Assembly (NCBI GenBank): GCA_031363055.1
Contig: JANLTP010000217.1
Span: forward strand, 1 to 23,632
DNA length: 23,632 nt
Direction of reading: 5' to 3'
Source of the DNA: JANLTP01 sp031363055
GTDB taxonomy: Bacteria > Pseudomonadota > Gammaproteobacteria > Burkholderiales > Burkholderiaceae_E
The notes under the pieces were generated by a model. That model ran no database searches and was not told the origin of the DNA. It saw only the letters and a list, made by a program, of their open reading frames with translations. This document shows positions 1-7,399 of the stretch, in pieces; the stretch's first letter is position 1, and each line of letters begins with the position of its first letter. A program made the translations under genes and the position numbers.

Positions 1-98
1 GATCGCGATACGGATACGCCGGAACTTTGACGAGACACACCGTGCCGATTCCCGTCGGAGTTATTGTTTTTTGCGGCGCCTTGGTATAAGTGGCCATC

Positions 99-158
99 CA
101 CTGATTGAAGCAACGGTGCACTGATTGAAGTACCGATTCACTGATTGATCCAGAACGT
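99..158. repeat. Three 20-bp direct repeats upstream of the membrane-protein gene
   Basis: CACTGATTGA begins at 99, 119 and 139, an exact 20-base period; the first two copies extend to CACTGATTGAAG and the rest of each unit varies. Two helical turns between copies would put a bound protein on one face of the DNA, so an operator array for the gene starting at 289 is possible. A TATAAG hexamer at 85-90 could be a -10 element just upstream, but no good -35 accompanies it. Nothing else is recognised in 1-288. Confidence 0.7.
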
Positions 159-288
159 ACTGCCGTTGCCGTACGTCGGCTGACTCATAGAGCCGGATTC
201 GCCGTTCATTCCCGTCAGATGGGCGTTCGATCGGAAGTAGCTTGCGTGGGGCAGGGCGGCGATTTACGTTCGGTGACGAGGTGCATCG

Positions 289-2097
289 ATGGTATTTCCC
301 GCGAAACTATCCAATTCAAGTCAATACCCAGACGCGGTTGCGGGCGTCGGTGCCGGCACAGGCACAGGCGTAGGTGCTGGTACCGGCAAAGACACAGGCA
401 TCTTTGGGTCTCCCGGCGCGCGCGCCAGCGACGTCGTTGCGATCGCACTTCTGGCAATACTGGCCAACATCTGGGTGTCGACTTACATTGGACAAGAGCA
501 CTACGTTTATCACTGGGATTGGTCGGGTTACTGGCTGCGTTTCCGCGATTCGAGCGCTGCCATCATCAGCAACCCGTTCAAGGCGCTGGTAGCGCTCGTC
601 AGCTCGATCCGCAATGAAGACTATAACCTGCTGCCGGTTTGGCCGTTGGCGCCCTTTGGATGGCTGCTTGGTGTCAATCGGTCGTCCTACGTCATGGCCG
701 TCACCACCGCTTATCTGGTGCCCGCAGTGATGCTGTTCGGTTGGCTGATTGCGCGCCTTTTCGCGGTGAAGAGCACCTGGCTGCCGGCCACCGCAGTGAT
801 CGTCATGTCACACCCGCTTTGGATACCGGTGCTGCGTGGCTACCCCGATGTCGTCGGACTGTTGATTATTGCCGCGCTGCTCCATCTGCACTTCAGCGTC
901 CGTGATTTGCCGAGCAGTGTGACTCGCGCCCTGCTAACGGCCGGCTTGTTGTGCCTTATGGTCGTCATGAGACGCTGGTACGCATTTTGGGTCGTCAGTT
1001 TTGTCCCGATGCTGGCATTGATGCAGATCGAAATGCTGCGACGCGCAGGAACGCTGTCCATTCGCAGCGCGTTACTGGTCACTCGCGATGCAGCCATCGC
1101 GACCGTTGGCTTTGTCGTGCTGGTGTTCATTGTCGCCACACCGTTTGCGATCAAGATGGCTACCACAAGCTACGCCGACATCTACGCCGCCTATCGGCTC
1201 AGTGGCTCAATGGGCGAGGTGCTCACCAAATTGCTAGGCTACTTCGGAACGGCCAACTTGCTGGCCGCGTTGGCTGGCCTTTTCATCATGATCAGCCATG
1301 CGCGCTTGTTCGCACTTGGCGCTCTTCTATTGGCGCAATCGGTGCTGATCTTTCTGATGTTTGCTCGAACGCAAGATTTCGGTGAGCAGCATTACTACCT
1401 GTTGATGCCCGCTTATGCACTTGGAATCGCCGCGTTGGCGGCCAGACTCTGGCTGATTGCGACGAAACCGGCGCTTCGTATCGGGCTGGTTGGCCTGCTG
1501 CTGGCCGTCATTGGTTTAGGCTCTTTGCAAGTGCTGGCGCCGAAGGCCATCGAGACGACGCTGCCCGGTCTGGCGCAGGTTCGATATCCACCCTTGGTGC
1601 GCAATGATTTCGATCAGCTTGAGCTTCTGCTCGCGCACCTTGACCAACTTCAGCGGCGCACGCCGGGTGACATTTATGTGTTGTCGAGCAGCACACTATT
1701 GAACTCGAGCATCGTCCAGAACCATTGTCGATTCAACGAACCGACCTGGGCATTCTGTGCCAAGGTTCAGAATACCCATGACGTTGATCGCCGCGATGGT
1801 TTCCCCTTGCGCTTTCTCGACGCGCGATATGTACTGGTCACCGAGCCGGTTCAATATCACTTGCGTCCGGCAGACCAGCGCGTGATCGGCACGCTCTCGA
1901 AGGCGATCGGTGAGGGTGGATTGCTGTCGGCAGCTTATCGCCGAATGCCGGAAGAATTCGAGCTCGAACGCGGCGTCAAGGTGACGGTTTACCGGCGCTA
2001 TCTAGAGCATGAAAAGTCGGCGCTGCGATTGCTGCAAGTTCAGTTCCTGCAACACTACCCAGAGACGCGCTACGGCTTTCGGCTTCTTGAACCATGA
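289..2097 (+). CDS. Polytopic membrane protein, GT-C glycosyltransferase-like
   Basis: This 602-residue protein has a long hydrophobic core and a soluble C-terminal part. About ten membrane segments can be seen between residues 47 and 416 (for example 47-65, 135-158, 186-202, 213-245, 268-290, 340-358, 396-416), followed by a hydrophilic domain from about 440 to the end. That layout, with short acidic and aromatic loops after the first segment, resembles lipid-linked-sugar glycosyltransferases of the GT-C fold, but I see no diagnostic catalytic motif, so the function is inferred. The N-terminus is odd: residues 18-37 are an almost pure Gly/Ala/Thr/Val stretch. The ATG at 289 has a GAGG seven bases upstream. 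The gene ends two bases from the stop of the convergent CoA-transferase gene, so its transcription terminator, if any, must lie inside that gene. It appears monocistronic. Confidence 0.75.
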   Translation: MVFPAKLSNSSQYPDAVAGVGAGTGTGVGAGTGKDTGIFGSPGARASDVVAIALLAILANIWVSTYIGQEHYVYHWDWSGYWLRFRDSSAAIISNPFKALVALVSSIRNEDYNLLPVWPLAPFGWLLGVNRSSYVMAVTTAYLVPAVMLFGWLIARLFAVKSTWLPATAVIVMSHPLWIPVLRGYPDVVGLLIIAALLHLHFSVRDLPSSVTRALLTAGLLCLMVVMRRWYAFWVVSFVPMLALMQIEMLRRAGTLSIRSALLVTRDAAIATVGFVVLVFIVATPFAIKMATTSYADIYAAYRLSGSMGEVLTKLLGYFGTANLLAALAGLFIMISHARLFALGALLLAQSVLIFLMFARTQDFGEQHYYLLMPAYALGIAALAARLWLIATKPALRIGLVGLLLAVIGLGSLQVLAPKAIETTLPGLAQVRYPPLVRNDFDQLELLLAHLDQLQRRTPGDIYVLSSSTLLNSSIVQNHCRFNEPTWAFCAKVQNTHDVDRRDGFPLRFLDARYVLVTEPVQYHLRPADQRVIGTLSKAIGEGGLLSAAYRRMPEEFELERGVKVTVYRRYLEHEKSALRLLQVQFLQHYPETRYGFRLLEP

Positions 2098-2099
2098 CG

Positions 2100-3305
2100 C
2101 TAGCCAACTTTGCTGATGGCACCGAATACACCGGCCCTGCGAAGGGCTTGCAACTCGTGCCCCTTGACCCCTAGAAGGTCGCTGAGCACCGCGTCAGTAT
2201 GCTCACCTACGCTTGGCACTTTCTCGCGAACGTGCGAGCGCGTTGCAGACATCTGCCAGGGCGGATTCACACCCGTGAAGGCGCCCGCGCCGTCGGTGAG
2301 CTGGCTGAACAGTCCGCGCGCGCGCAGATGCGGATCGCTTAAGGTGTCGCCCGGTTCGCGATACGCCGAACATGGCACGCCGCCAGCCTCGAGTTGCTCG
2401 ATGCATCGCGCCACCGAGTGTTCTTGCGTCCATTGTTCGATGACGCCCATCATCGCGCTCCAGTTCGCGCCGCGCTGCGGAATGGTCTTGAAGCGTGGGT
2501 CGTCGCGCAATGCGGCGAGCTGGGTCACCTTGCAGAGTGCGTCGAAGTTACGCGCCGTGATCGGTGCGATCAACAAGTCGCCGTCACTGGCGCGTACGGG
2601 GCCGTAGGTGGGCCGTGGCGTCTCGATCGGGAACTGCGCCTCTTGCAATTCGTAAATGAGCAGATTGAGCATGCAGTCCATCAAGGCGACATCGACCGTC
2701 TGTCCGAGTCCCGTGCGTGCACGCTGCACCAGTGCGGTCTGGATTGCCGAATAGGCGTAGATGCCGCCCATGACGTCAGCAACGAACACCGCCCCGCTGG
2801 CCGGTCGCGCGCGATCTCCAGCGTAACGCATCAGCGCGTTATCGAAGCCGCTGTCGGCATGGACGATCATGGCGTAGGCGGGTCGTTCCGCAGCCTCACC
2901 GGTCTGACCGTAGCCCGAGATCGAGCAGAACACCAGACGCGGATTGATTGCGCGCAGAACTTCGGAGCCGATACCGAGGCGATCCATGACGCCAGGCCGG
3001 AAGTTCTCGACCACCACATCCACCTCCTTGGCCAGTCGATGCACGAGCGCTATCGCCTCCGGGTTCTTCAGATCGAGCGTCAGACTGCGCTTGCCGGCGT
3101 TGAGCTGGCCGAAATAGGTGCCGTGTCCTTTTCGCAGCGGTGTGCGCAGCCTCATGTCATCGCCCTCGAGCGTCTCGACCTTGATGACGTCGGCGCCCAT
3201 GTCGGCCAGCAGGCGTGCGCAGTAGGGTCCGGCGAGCATGATCGAAAAGTCGAGTACGCGCAAGCCGGCGAGGGCATCGCCTGGGGGCGTGACGGGTTTA
3301 TTCAT
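2100..3305 (-). CDS. CaiB/BaiF family CoA-transferase (class III)
   Basis: Class III CoA-transferases move CoA from an acyl-CoA donor to a carboxylic acid through an aspartyl-CoA intermediate in the cytoplasm. The protein (401 residues from the ATG at 3305) shows the family N-terminus (ALAGLRVLDFS, residues 11-21), the GADVIKVE segment near 38, VVENFRPG near 98, the SGYGQTG block near 130, and the expected catalytic aspartate in FVADVMGG at D177. It follows the acyl-CoA dehydrogenase gene on the same strand and is almost certainly co-transcribed. The reading frame also allows a GTG start at 3329, only seven bases past the upstream stop; neither start has a clear ribosome-binding site, and I prefer ATG because MNKPVTPPGD looks like a natural N-terminus. 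The acid substrate cannot be deduced; beta-oxidation-type neighbours suggest an alkyl or aryl carboxylate. Confidence 0.93.
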   Translation of the reverse strand: MNKPVTPPGDALAGLRVLDFSIMLAGPYCARLLADMGADVIKVETLEGDDMRLRTPLRKGHGTYFGQLNAGKRSLTLDLKNPEAIALVHRLAKEVDVVVENFRPGVMDRLGIGSEVLRAINPRLVFCSISGYGQTGEAAERPAYAMIVHADSGFDNALMRYAGDRARPASGAVFVADVMGGIYAYSAIQTALVQRARTGLGQTVDVALMDCMLNLLIYELQEAQFPIETPRPTYGPVRASDGDLLIAPITARNFDALCKVTQLAALRDDPRFKTIPQRGANWSAMMGVIEQWTQEHSVARCIEQLEAGGVPCSAYREPGDTLSDPHLRARGLFSQLTDGAGAFTGVNPPWQMSATRSHVREKVPSVGEHTDAVLSDLLGVKGHELQALRRAGVFGAISKVG

Positions 3306-3336
3306 GGCAGTTTTGGCAGTGGCCTTCACAGTGGCA

Positions 3337-4476
3337 TTACTTAAGTAGATCGCGCGCGATGACCATGCGCTGAATCTGATTGGTACCTTCGAAAATCTGC
3401 GCCAGTTTGGCGTCGCGCATCATGCGCTCGACCGGATAGTCCTTGGTGTAGCCGTAGCCGCCGAAGATCTGTACGGCGTCGGTTGTAACCTTCATCGCCA
3501 TATCGCTGGCGAAGCACTTGGCCATGCTGGCCAGCACATTGAGTCGCTTCCAGTCGCTGTCGTCGCCTGCGCGCGCGCATTCATAGACCAGCGCACGGGC
3601 GGCCTCAATCTGCATCACCATGTCGGCAAGCATGAACTGCACGCCCTGGAACTCGCTGATCGAGCGTTTGAACTGTTTGCGTTGTTTGGCGTAGTCGACC
3701 GACGCATCCAGAGCACCCTGGGCCAAGCCTACCGATTGCGCGCCGATGGTCGGACGATTCAGATCGAGCGCTCGCATCGAGGCGCGAAACCCTTTGCCTT
3801 CCTCACCGACCAGGTTCTCGATCGGAACGCGGACGTCATCAAGGAAAATCGGCGTGTTCGGGGCGCCGCGCCAGCCCATCTTGCGCTCATGCCGACCGAA
3901 GGTGATGCCTTTCATCTTCTTGGGTTCGAGAATGAACGCACTGATGCCATCAGCGCCGCTGTCGCCGTGCGTACGCGCCATCAGCACGATGTAATCAGCG
4001 ACCACGCCATAGCTGCACCATTGCTTGCGGCCGTTGATGACATAAGACTCGCCGTCACGCACCGCACGGGTGCTCATGGCGCTCACATCCGAGCCAGCCT
4101 GTGGCTCCGAGATTGCAATCGCGGTCGGCACACCGCCCTTGGCGATGATCGGCAGAAACCGCTTGCGCTGTTCCTCGGAGCCGAAATGCAGCAGCGGCAT
4201 GATGAACATGGTGTTCAGTCCGGCCAGTGAGCCACAGGCCGGCGAGACGCGCGAGATTTCTTCGCGCGCCATGCACATCATCGTCAGGTTGCCGTTCGGC
4301 CCGCCATACTCCTCGGGTACCCACAGTTGCATGAGTCCCATGTCGCCGAAGATCGGCAGCAGTTCTTCGGGGAATCGGTCGGTCTCGTCAATCTCGGCAG
4401 CGATCGGTGCGACATGGCGCTCGACCATACGGCGGATGCTGTCGCGAAAGGCGATCTGTTCTGAAGTGAAGTTCAT
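3337..4476 (-). CDS. Acyl-CoA dehydrogenase
   Basis: This FAD flavoenzyme forms the alpha-beta double bond of an acyl-CoA and passes electrons to ETF. The 379-residue length is normal. Visible landmarks are AISEPQAGSD at 121-130 (family signature 1), the K-Q-W-C-S FAD/substrate loop near 151-155, FQGVQF near 276, and the C-terminal QIFGGYGY and AQIFEGTNQIQR. The glutamate in IFEGTNQIQR (E363) aligns with catalytic Glu376 of the medium-chain enzyme, so the protein should be active. The open frame extends upstream to an ATG at 4536, but the extra 20 residues do not resemble the family and overlap a probable operator; MNFTSEQIAFRDS at 4476 is the typical beginning. It is first gene of a two-gene operon with the CoA-transferase and divergent from the hydratase-like gene. 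Chain length preference is unknown. Confidence 0.95.
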   Translation of the reverse strand: MNFTSEQIAFRDSIRRMVERHVAPIAAEIDETDRFPEELLPIFGDMGLMQLWVPEEYGGPNGNLTMMCMAREEISRVSPACGSLAGLNTMFIMPLLHFGSEEQRKRFLPIIAKGGVPTAIAISEPQAGSDVSAMSTRAVRDGESYVINGRKQWCSYGVVADYIVLMARTHGDSGADGISAFILEPKKMKGITFGRHERKMGWRGAPNTPIFLDDVRVPIENLVGEEGKGFRASMRALDLNRPTIGAQSVGLAQGALDASVDYAKQRKQFKRSISEFQGVQFMLADMVMQIEAARALVYECARAGDDSDWKRLNVLASMAKCFASDMAMKVTTDAVQIFGGYGYTKDYPVERMMRDAKLAQIFEGTNQIQRMVIARDLLK

Positions 4477-4525
4477 CGGTGGGCCATCAAAGTTGAAACA
4501 GGTGAGTTTGGTGCTTGCAATTAAA

Positions 4526-4553
4526 GGTACTACCATTTATGCTAGGTGCTAGC
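4526..4553. promoter_or_regulatory. Candidate FadR/GntR operator plus adjacent palindrome
   Basis: GGTACTACC at 4526-4534 is a perfect inverted repeat (GGTA-C-TACC), and with its flanks, AGGTACTACCA, it agrees at all but the first base with the T-N-G-T-NNN-A-C-N-A pattern typical of FadR-subfamily GntR operators. Six bases on, GCTAGGTGCTAGC at 4541-4553 is a second palindrome with 5-bp arms. Both sit between the divergent dehydrogenase and hydratase-like genes, and a FadR/FCD regulator is encoded by the second gene of the rightward operon. Regulation of both operons by that protein is inferred. Confidence 0.5.
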
Positions 4554-4569
4554 CATCTAACTGTCAAGC

Positions 4570-4610
4570 CCGATTCTGGCAGCCGAATATTGACCACCGA
4601 ATACTGGCAG
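4570..4610. repeat. Three tandem copies of a 13-14 bp unit in the divergent promoter
   Basis: The units are CCGATTCTGGCAG (4570-4582), CCGAATATTGACCA (4583-4596) and CCGAATACTGGCAG (4597-4610). Copies 1 and 3 share the CTGGCAG end. The array lies 39 bases before the ATG of the rightward gene, where it could be an additional regulator-binding site or a replication-slippage product. Confidence 0.65.
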
Positions 4611-4648
4611 GCAAAACCCGCCAAACCAAACTTCAACGAGAGCACACC

Positions 4649-5467
4649 ATGTCCAAAGCCATCATCGATTACTCGAAATACGAATGTCTGAAGATCGAAA
4701 AGCACGGGAAACTTGCGATCGTCACTTTGAACCAGCCCGAGACGGGTAACCGAATCGCACATCGCTTTCACGTCGAGCTGCAGGATATCTGGGCTGACCT
4801 GGCGCGGGACCGGGAGGTCAACGCCATTCTTTTGCAAGGCTCCGGCAAGTACTTCAGCGTCGGCGGCAATGTCAAGGGCATGCTCGATCGTCCGGGCGGC
4901 GATGTGTTCGAGGAGGGCGAAATGATCGAGCCCTCGGGAGGGCGTCGCATCGTACAGAACATTCTGGATTGCGAGCAGCCGGTGGTGTGCGCCATCAACG
5001 GCGATTGTATCGGTCTTGCCGCCACGGTCGCCTTGCTCTGCGATATCACCGTCGCTGCCGATAACGCCCGGATTGGTGACCCGCATGTAAAAATCGGACT
5101 GGTCGCGGGTGATGGCGGTGCGGTCATCTGGCCGCTGCTGGTCGGGCCGAATCGCGCCAAGGAGTTCCTGATGCGCGGCACCTTGATCAAGGGTGTCGAT
5201 GCAGCGCGTATGGGTCTGGTCAATCATTCTGTCCCGCTCGAGCAGGTTTACATAAAAGCGCGCGAAATTGCCGAGGAACTCGCCAACGGACCCACTTGGG
5301 CAATTCGATGGACCAAACTGTCAGTCAACAAGCAACTCAAGGACCAATTCAATCTCATCATGGATACCTCGTATGCACTCGAGATGATGACCTTTCAAAC
5401 TGAGGATCACAAAGAAGCGGTGAAGGCATTCGTCGAGAAGCGAAAACCGCAATACACCGGCCGATGA
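4649..5467 (+). CDS. Enoyl-CoA hydratase/isomerase (crotonase) family protein
   Basis: The 272-residue protein is a crotonase-fold enzyme acting on CoA thioesters. The two oxyanion-hole segments are visible: KYFSVGGNVKGM (67-78) and INGDCIGLAATVALLCD (116-132), followed by the ADNARIGDP helix start and a GLVAGDGGAVIWP loop (150-162). By hand alignment to rat mitochondrial hydratase, the two catalytic glutamates (Glu144, Glu164) fall on T126 and H146, so simple hydratase activity is doubtful; D155 in the GDGG loop falls near the acidic residue used by dienoyl-CoA isomerases. The ATG at 4649 has only a weak upstream GAGAG. The stop overlaps the next gene by ATGA, so the two are translationally coupled. 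It may be an isomerase, a dehydratase or a non-standard hydratase in the same pathway as the divergent dehydrogenase. Confidence 0.92.
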   Translation: MSKAIIDYSKYECLKIEKHGKLAIVTLNQPETGNRIAHRFHVELQDIWADLARDREVNAILLQGSGKYFSVGGNVKGMLDRPGGDVFEEGEMIEPSGGRRIVQNILDCEQPVVCAINGDCIGLAATVALLCDITVAADNARIGDPHVKIGLVAGDGGAVIWPLLVGPNRAKEFLMRGTLIKGVDAARMGLVNHSVPLEQVYIKAREIAEELANGPTWAIRWTKLSVNKQLKDQFNLIMDTSYALEMMTFQTEDHKEAVKAFVEKRKPQYTGR

Positions 5468-6237
5468 AGCCGCGTAGTGACCCCATGACGAAGCGCAGCG
5501 ACCTCATGCCGGAATCGACGGTTGCCGTGCTTACCTTCGAGCCGATCCAGACGCGTCGTGCCTTCGAGGAAATCTGCCATATCATTCGTGAGCAAGTGGC
5601 CGCTGGCGCCTTGAAGCCCGGTGACAAGTTGCCGGCCGAGCGCGATCTGGCCAAACAACTCGGCGTCGGGCGCAACGCCTTGCGCGAGGCCCTGCGCAGC
5701 CTCGAAATCGCCGGCATCGTGCGGCTGAAAAAAGGCGTGAAGGGCGGCGCGTTCATACACGACGGGCCGAGTGGGCGCATGAACCAGGTCGTGCAGGACA
5801 TGTTTGCACTGGGATCGATCAGCCTTGCGGAACTCACCGAGACGCGCATGCATATCCAGGACGTCGTGGTTCGCCTGGCTTGCGTACGCGCGACCGCCGT
5901 GGATTGCCAGGCGATCGCAGCCAACATCGATCGCACCGAGCTCATGACGCGCACCGAACGGTTTCTCGATCGGGTCGAATGTTCACGCGAGTTCTATCAT
6001 TTGCTCGCGGCCGCCACGCACAATGAAGTGCTGGTGACCATGGTCACCTCGCTGACTGAAATTCTCATGAAGTTCGTCTACGCCCGTGTGGCTGCTGGAG
6101 GCGACCCGCAACCGAATCTGATCGCCAAGCGGCGCAAGTTTCTGGCCGCCTTGCGCGAACGCAAGGTCGAGGTCGCCTGTCGGCTGATGCGCACTCACCT
6201 CGAATCAGTACATCGGTTGCTCGAGGAAGTGGCCTGA
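5464..6237 (+). CDS. FadR/FCD-type GntR family transcriptional regulator
   Basis: The 257-residue protein has an N-terminal winged helix (about 32-98) with the classical PAERDLAKQLGVGRNALREA recognition region and RLKKGVKGGAFI wing, and a C-terminal all-helical ligand-binding domain (about 120-245) of the FCD type, ending in LMRTHLESVHRLL. Such proteins usually repress catabolic operons until an organic acid or acyl-CoA binds the C-terminal domain. Its first ATG (5464) overlaps the stop of the crotonase-family gene; in-frame ATGs at 5485 and 5503 are possible alternatives, since the first 20 residues are not conserved-looking. Its position as second gene of the rightward operon makes it the likely local regulator, with the palindrome at 4526-4534 as the obvious candidate site. 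The ligand is unknown. Confidence 0.94.
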   Translation: MKPRSDPMTKRSDLMPESTVAVLTFEPIQTRRAFEEICHIIREQVAAGALKPGDKLPAERDLAKQLGVGRNALREALRSLEIAGIVRLKKGVKGGAFIHDGPSGRMNQVVQDMFALGSISLAELTETRMHIQDVVVRLACVRATAVDCQAIAANIDRTELMTRTERFLDRVECSREFYHLLAAATHNEVLVTMVTSLTEILMKFVYARVAAGGDPQPNLIAKRRKFLAALRERKVEVACRLMRTHLESVHRLLEEVA

Positions 6238-6247
6238 CCCTGCCCGT

Positions 6248-6274
6248 GGGCTTATTGGGCTTATTGGGCTTATT
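6248..6274. repeat. Three exact 9-bp tandem repeats (GGGCTTATT)
   Basis: GGGCTTATT occurs three times without interruption in the 65-base gap between the convergent regulator and Bug-type genes, followed by GG. It does not form a hairpin and lies outside both reading frames. A slippage-prone minisatellite is the simplest reading. Confidence 0.8.
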
Positions 6275-6302
6275 GGCCGTCTTGGACTCCCGAATCGCGC
6301 AA

Positions 6303-7280
6303 TCAGGTCGGTTCGATACCGAGTTCGTTGATCATCGACTTCCAGATCAGCAACGATTCGTTGATCGCCGCGCCGAATTCTTTCGGGTCCCGGTAGATCG
6401 GATCCATATAGTTCTGAATAAATCGCGTGCGAATTTCGGGTTCGTCGAGCGCTTTGCGCAATGCTTCGCTCAGGCGCTGCACTTGGTCAGCGGGACTTCC
6501 GGCCGGCGCCAACAAACCAAACCACACATCGTTGGCGAAGCCGGGCAAGGTTTCGGCAATGGTTGGAACCTCGGGCGCCAGCGAAGTACGTGCCTTGGAA
6601 TTCACCGCCAGCATTCGAATCTTGCCGAGCTTGGCCTGCTGCGTCATGACTTCGGTGGCGGAGGTTAATTGCATCTTCACTTCGCCGGCGATCAGCGCGG
6701 TTTGCGTTTCGGACGTCCCTTTGTAGGCCACATGAACGACCTTGATGCCTGCGCGTTTGGCGAACAGCAATGTGGCGAGATGGCCAGCCGACCCGAGGCC
6801 TGCGTTCGAGGCTTCGATGCCTTCTGGCTGGGTCTTGGCCCACGTAATAAATTCGGGCAAAGTGCGCGCTGGAACATTGCCGTTGATCATCAGGAAGTTG
6901 GGGCCATAGCCGACCAGGGCCACCGGCGCGAAGTCCTTGACCGGGTCGTAGGTGTGCGCCTTGGTCAGTAAAGGCAGCGCGACAAAGCCCGAGTTGTGGA
7001 ACAGCAAGGTGTTGCCATCCGGTGCGGCGGTTTGTACCGCACGGGTGCCGATCAAAGCAGCGGCGCCGGTCTTGTTCTCGACCACCACGCTGCGATCGAG
7101 GCTTTTTGCCAGTGACTGCGCAAGCGCACGCGCCAGCAGATCGGTCTGGCCGCCGGCGGCATAGGGAACTACGATACGCAACAAGGCGCCGCGTTCCTGC
7201 GCAATCACCGCTTCGAGGAGCGTTGTGGCGGAAATCGCAGCAGCGGTACGTATCAAAGATCTTCTGTTCATCCGGGTCAT
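6303..7280 (-). CDS. Bug/TctC-family periplasmic solute-binding protein
   Basis: Bug proteins are periplasmic receptors of tripartite tricarboxylate transporters that bind small carboxylates. The 325-residue length is standard. A signal peptide occupies about residues 1-28 (twin arginine at 6-7 in NRRSLIR, hydrophobic stretch, AVIAQ end). The family hallmark VVPYAAGGQTDLLAR (37-51), the VVVENKTGAA segment, and PVALVGYGPNFLM follow in order. No membrane partners (TctA/TctB) are nearby, which is common for this greatly expanded family. The start could also be the ATG at 7271 (MNRRS); neither has a strong ribosome-binding site. The gene converges on the GntR regulator and lies downstream of the GMC oxidoreductase on the same strand, so co-transcription is possible over the 119-base gap. 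Ligand unknown. Confidence 0.94.
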   Translation of the reverse strand: MTRMNRRSLIRTAAAISATTLLEAVIAQERGALLRIVVPYAAGGQTDLLARALAQSLAKSLDRSVVVENKTGAAALIGTRAVQTAAPDGNTLLFHNSGFVALPLLTKAHTYDPVKDFAPVALVGYGPNFLMINGNVPARTLPEFITWAKTQPEGIEASNAGLGSAGHLATLLFAKRAGIKVVHVAYKGTSETQTALIAGEVKMQLTSATEVMTQQAKLGKIRMLAVNSKARTSLAPEVPTIAETLPGFANDVWFGLLAPAGSPADQVQRLSEALRKALDEPEIRTRFIQNYMDPIYRDPKEFGAAINESLLIWKSMINELGIEPT

Positions 7281-7354
7281 TTCAAGGGATTCGCGAATAT
7301 CCAGTCTCCGTACCCCGATGTTCGCCTTGGCAAAAAGGAGTTGGCAGGGTTAAT

Positions 7355-7392
7355 GGTAGCGCCAAACGGTAGCGCCAAACGGTAGCGCCAAG
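7355..7392. repeat. Three 13-bp tandem repeats between GMC and Bug genes
   Basis: GGTAGCGCCAAAC occurs at 7355-7367 and 7368-7380, with a third copy, GGTAGCGCCAAG, at 7381-7392. The array ends eight bases before the stop codon of the GMC gene, that is, just downstream of it on the minus strand, and 75 bases upstream of the Bug start. It could be a binding site or a slippage product; it forms no strong hairpin. Confidence 0.8.
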
Positions 7393-7399
7393 CGCGCAA

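Noticed and set aside
45..77. Hairpin CCGAT/GTCGG followed by T-rich sequence, possible terminator of a gene before the window
   Set aside because: The stem is only five pairs with one wobble, and the T run begins too far from it to be a convincing intrinsic terminator.
99..158. Repeats considered as a CRISPR fragment
   Set aside because: The conserved core is only 10-12 bases, the intervening bases are 8-10 long, and there are no cas genes.
2394..3344. 316-codon open frame on the plus strand
   Set aside because: It is antisense to the CoA-transferase with clear family motifs; a His/Arg-rich composition typical of GC-rich shadow frames.
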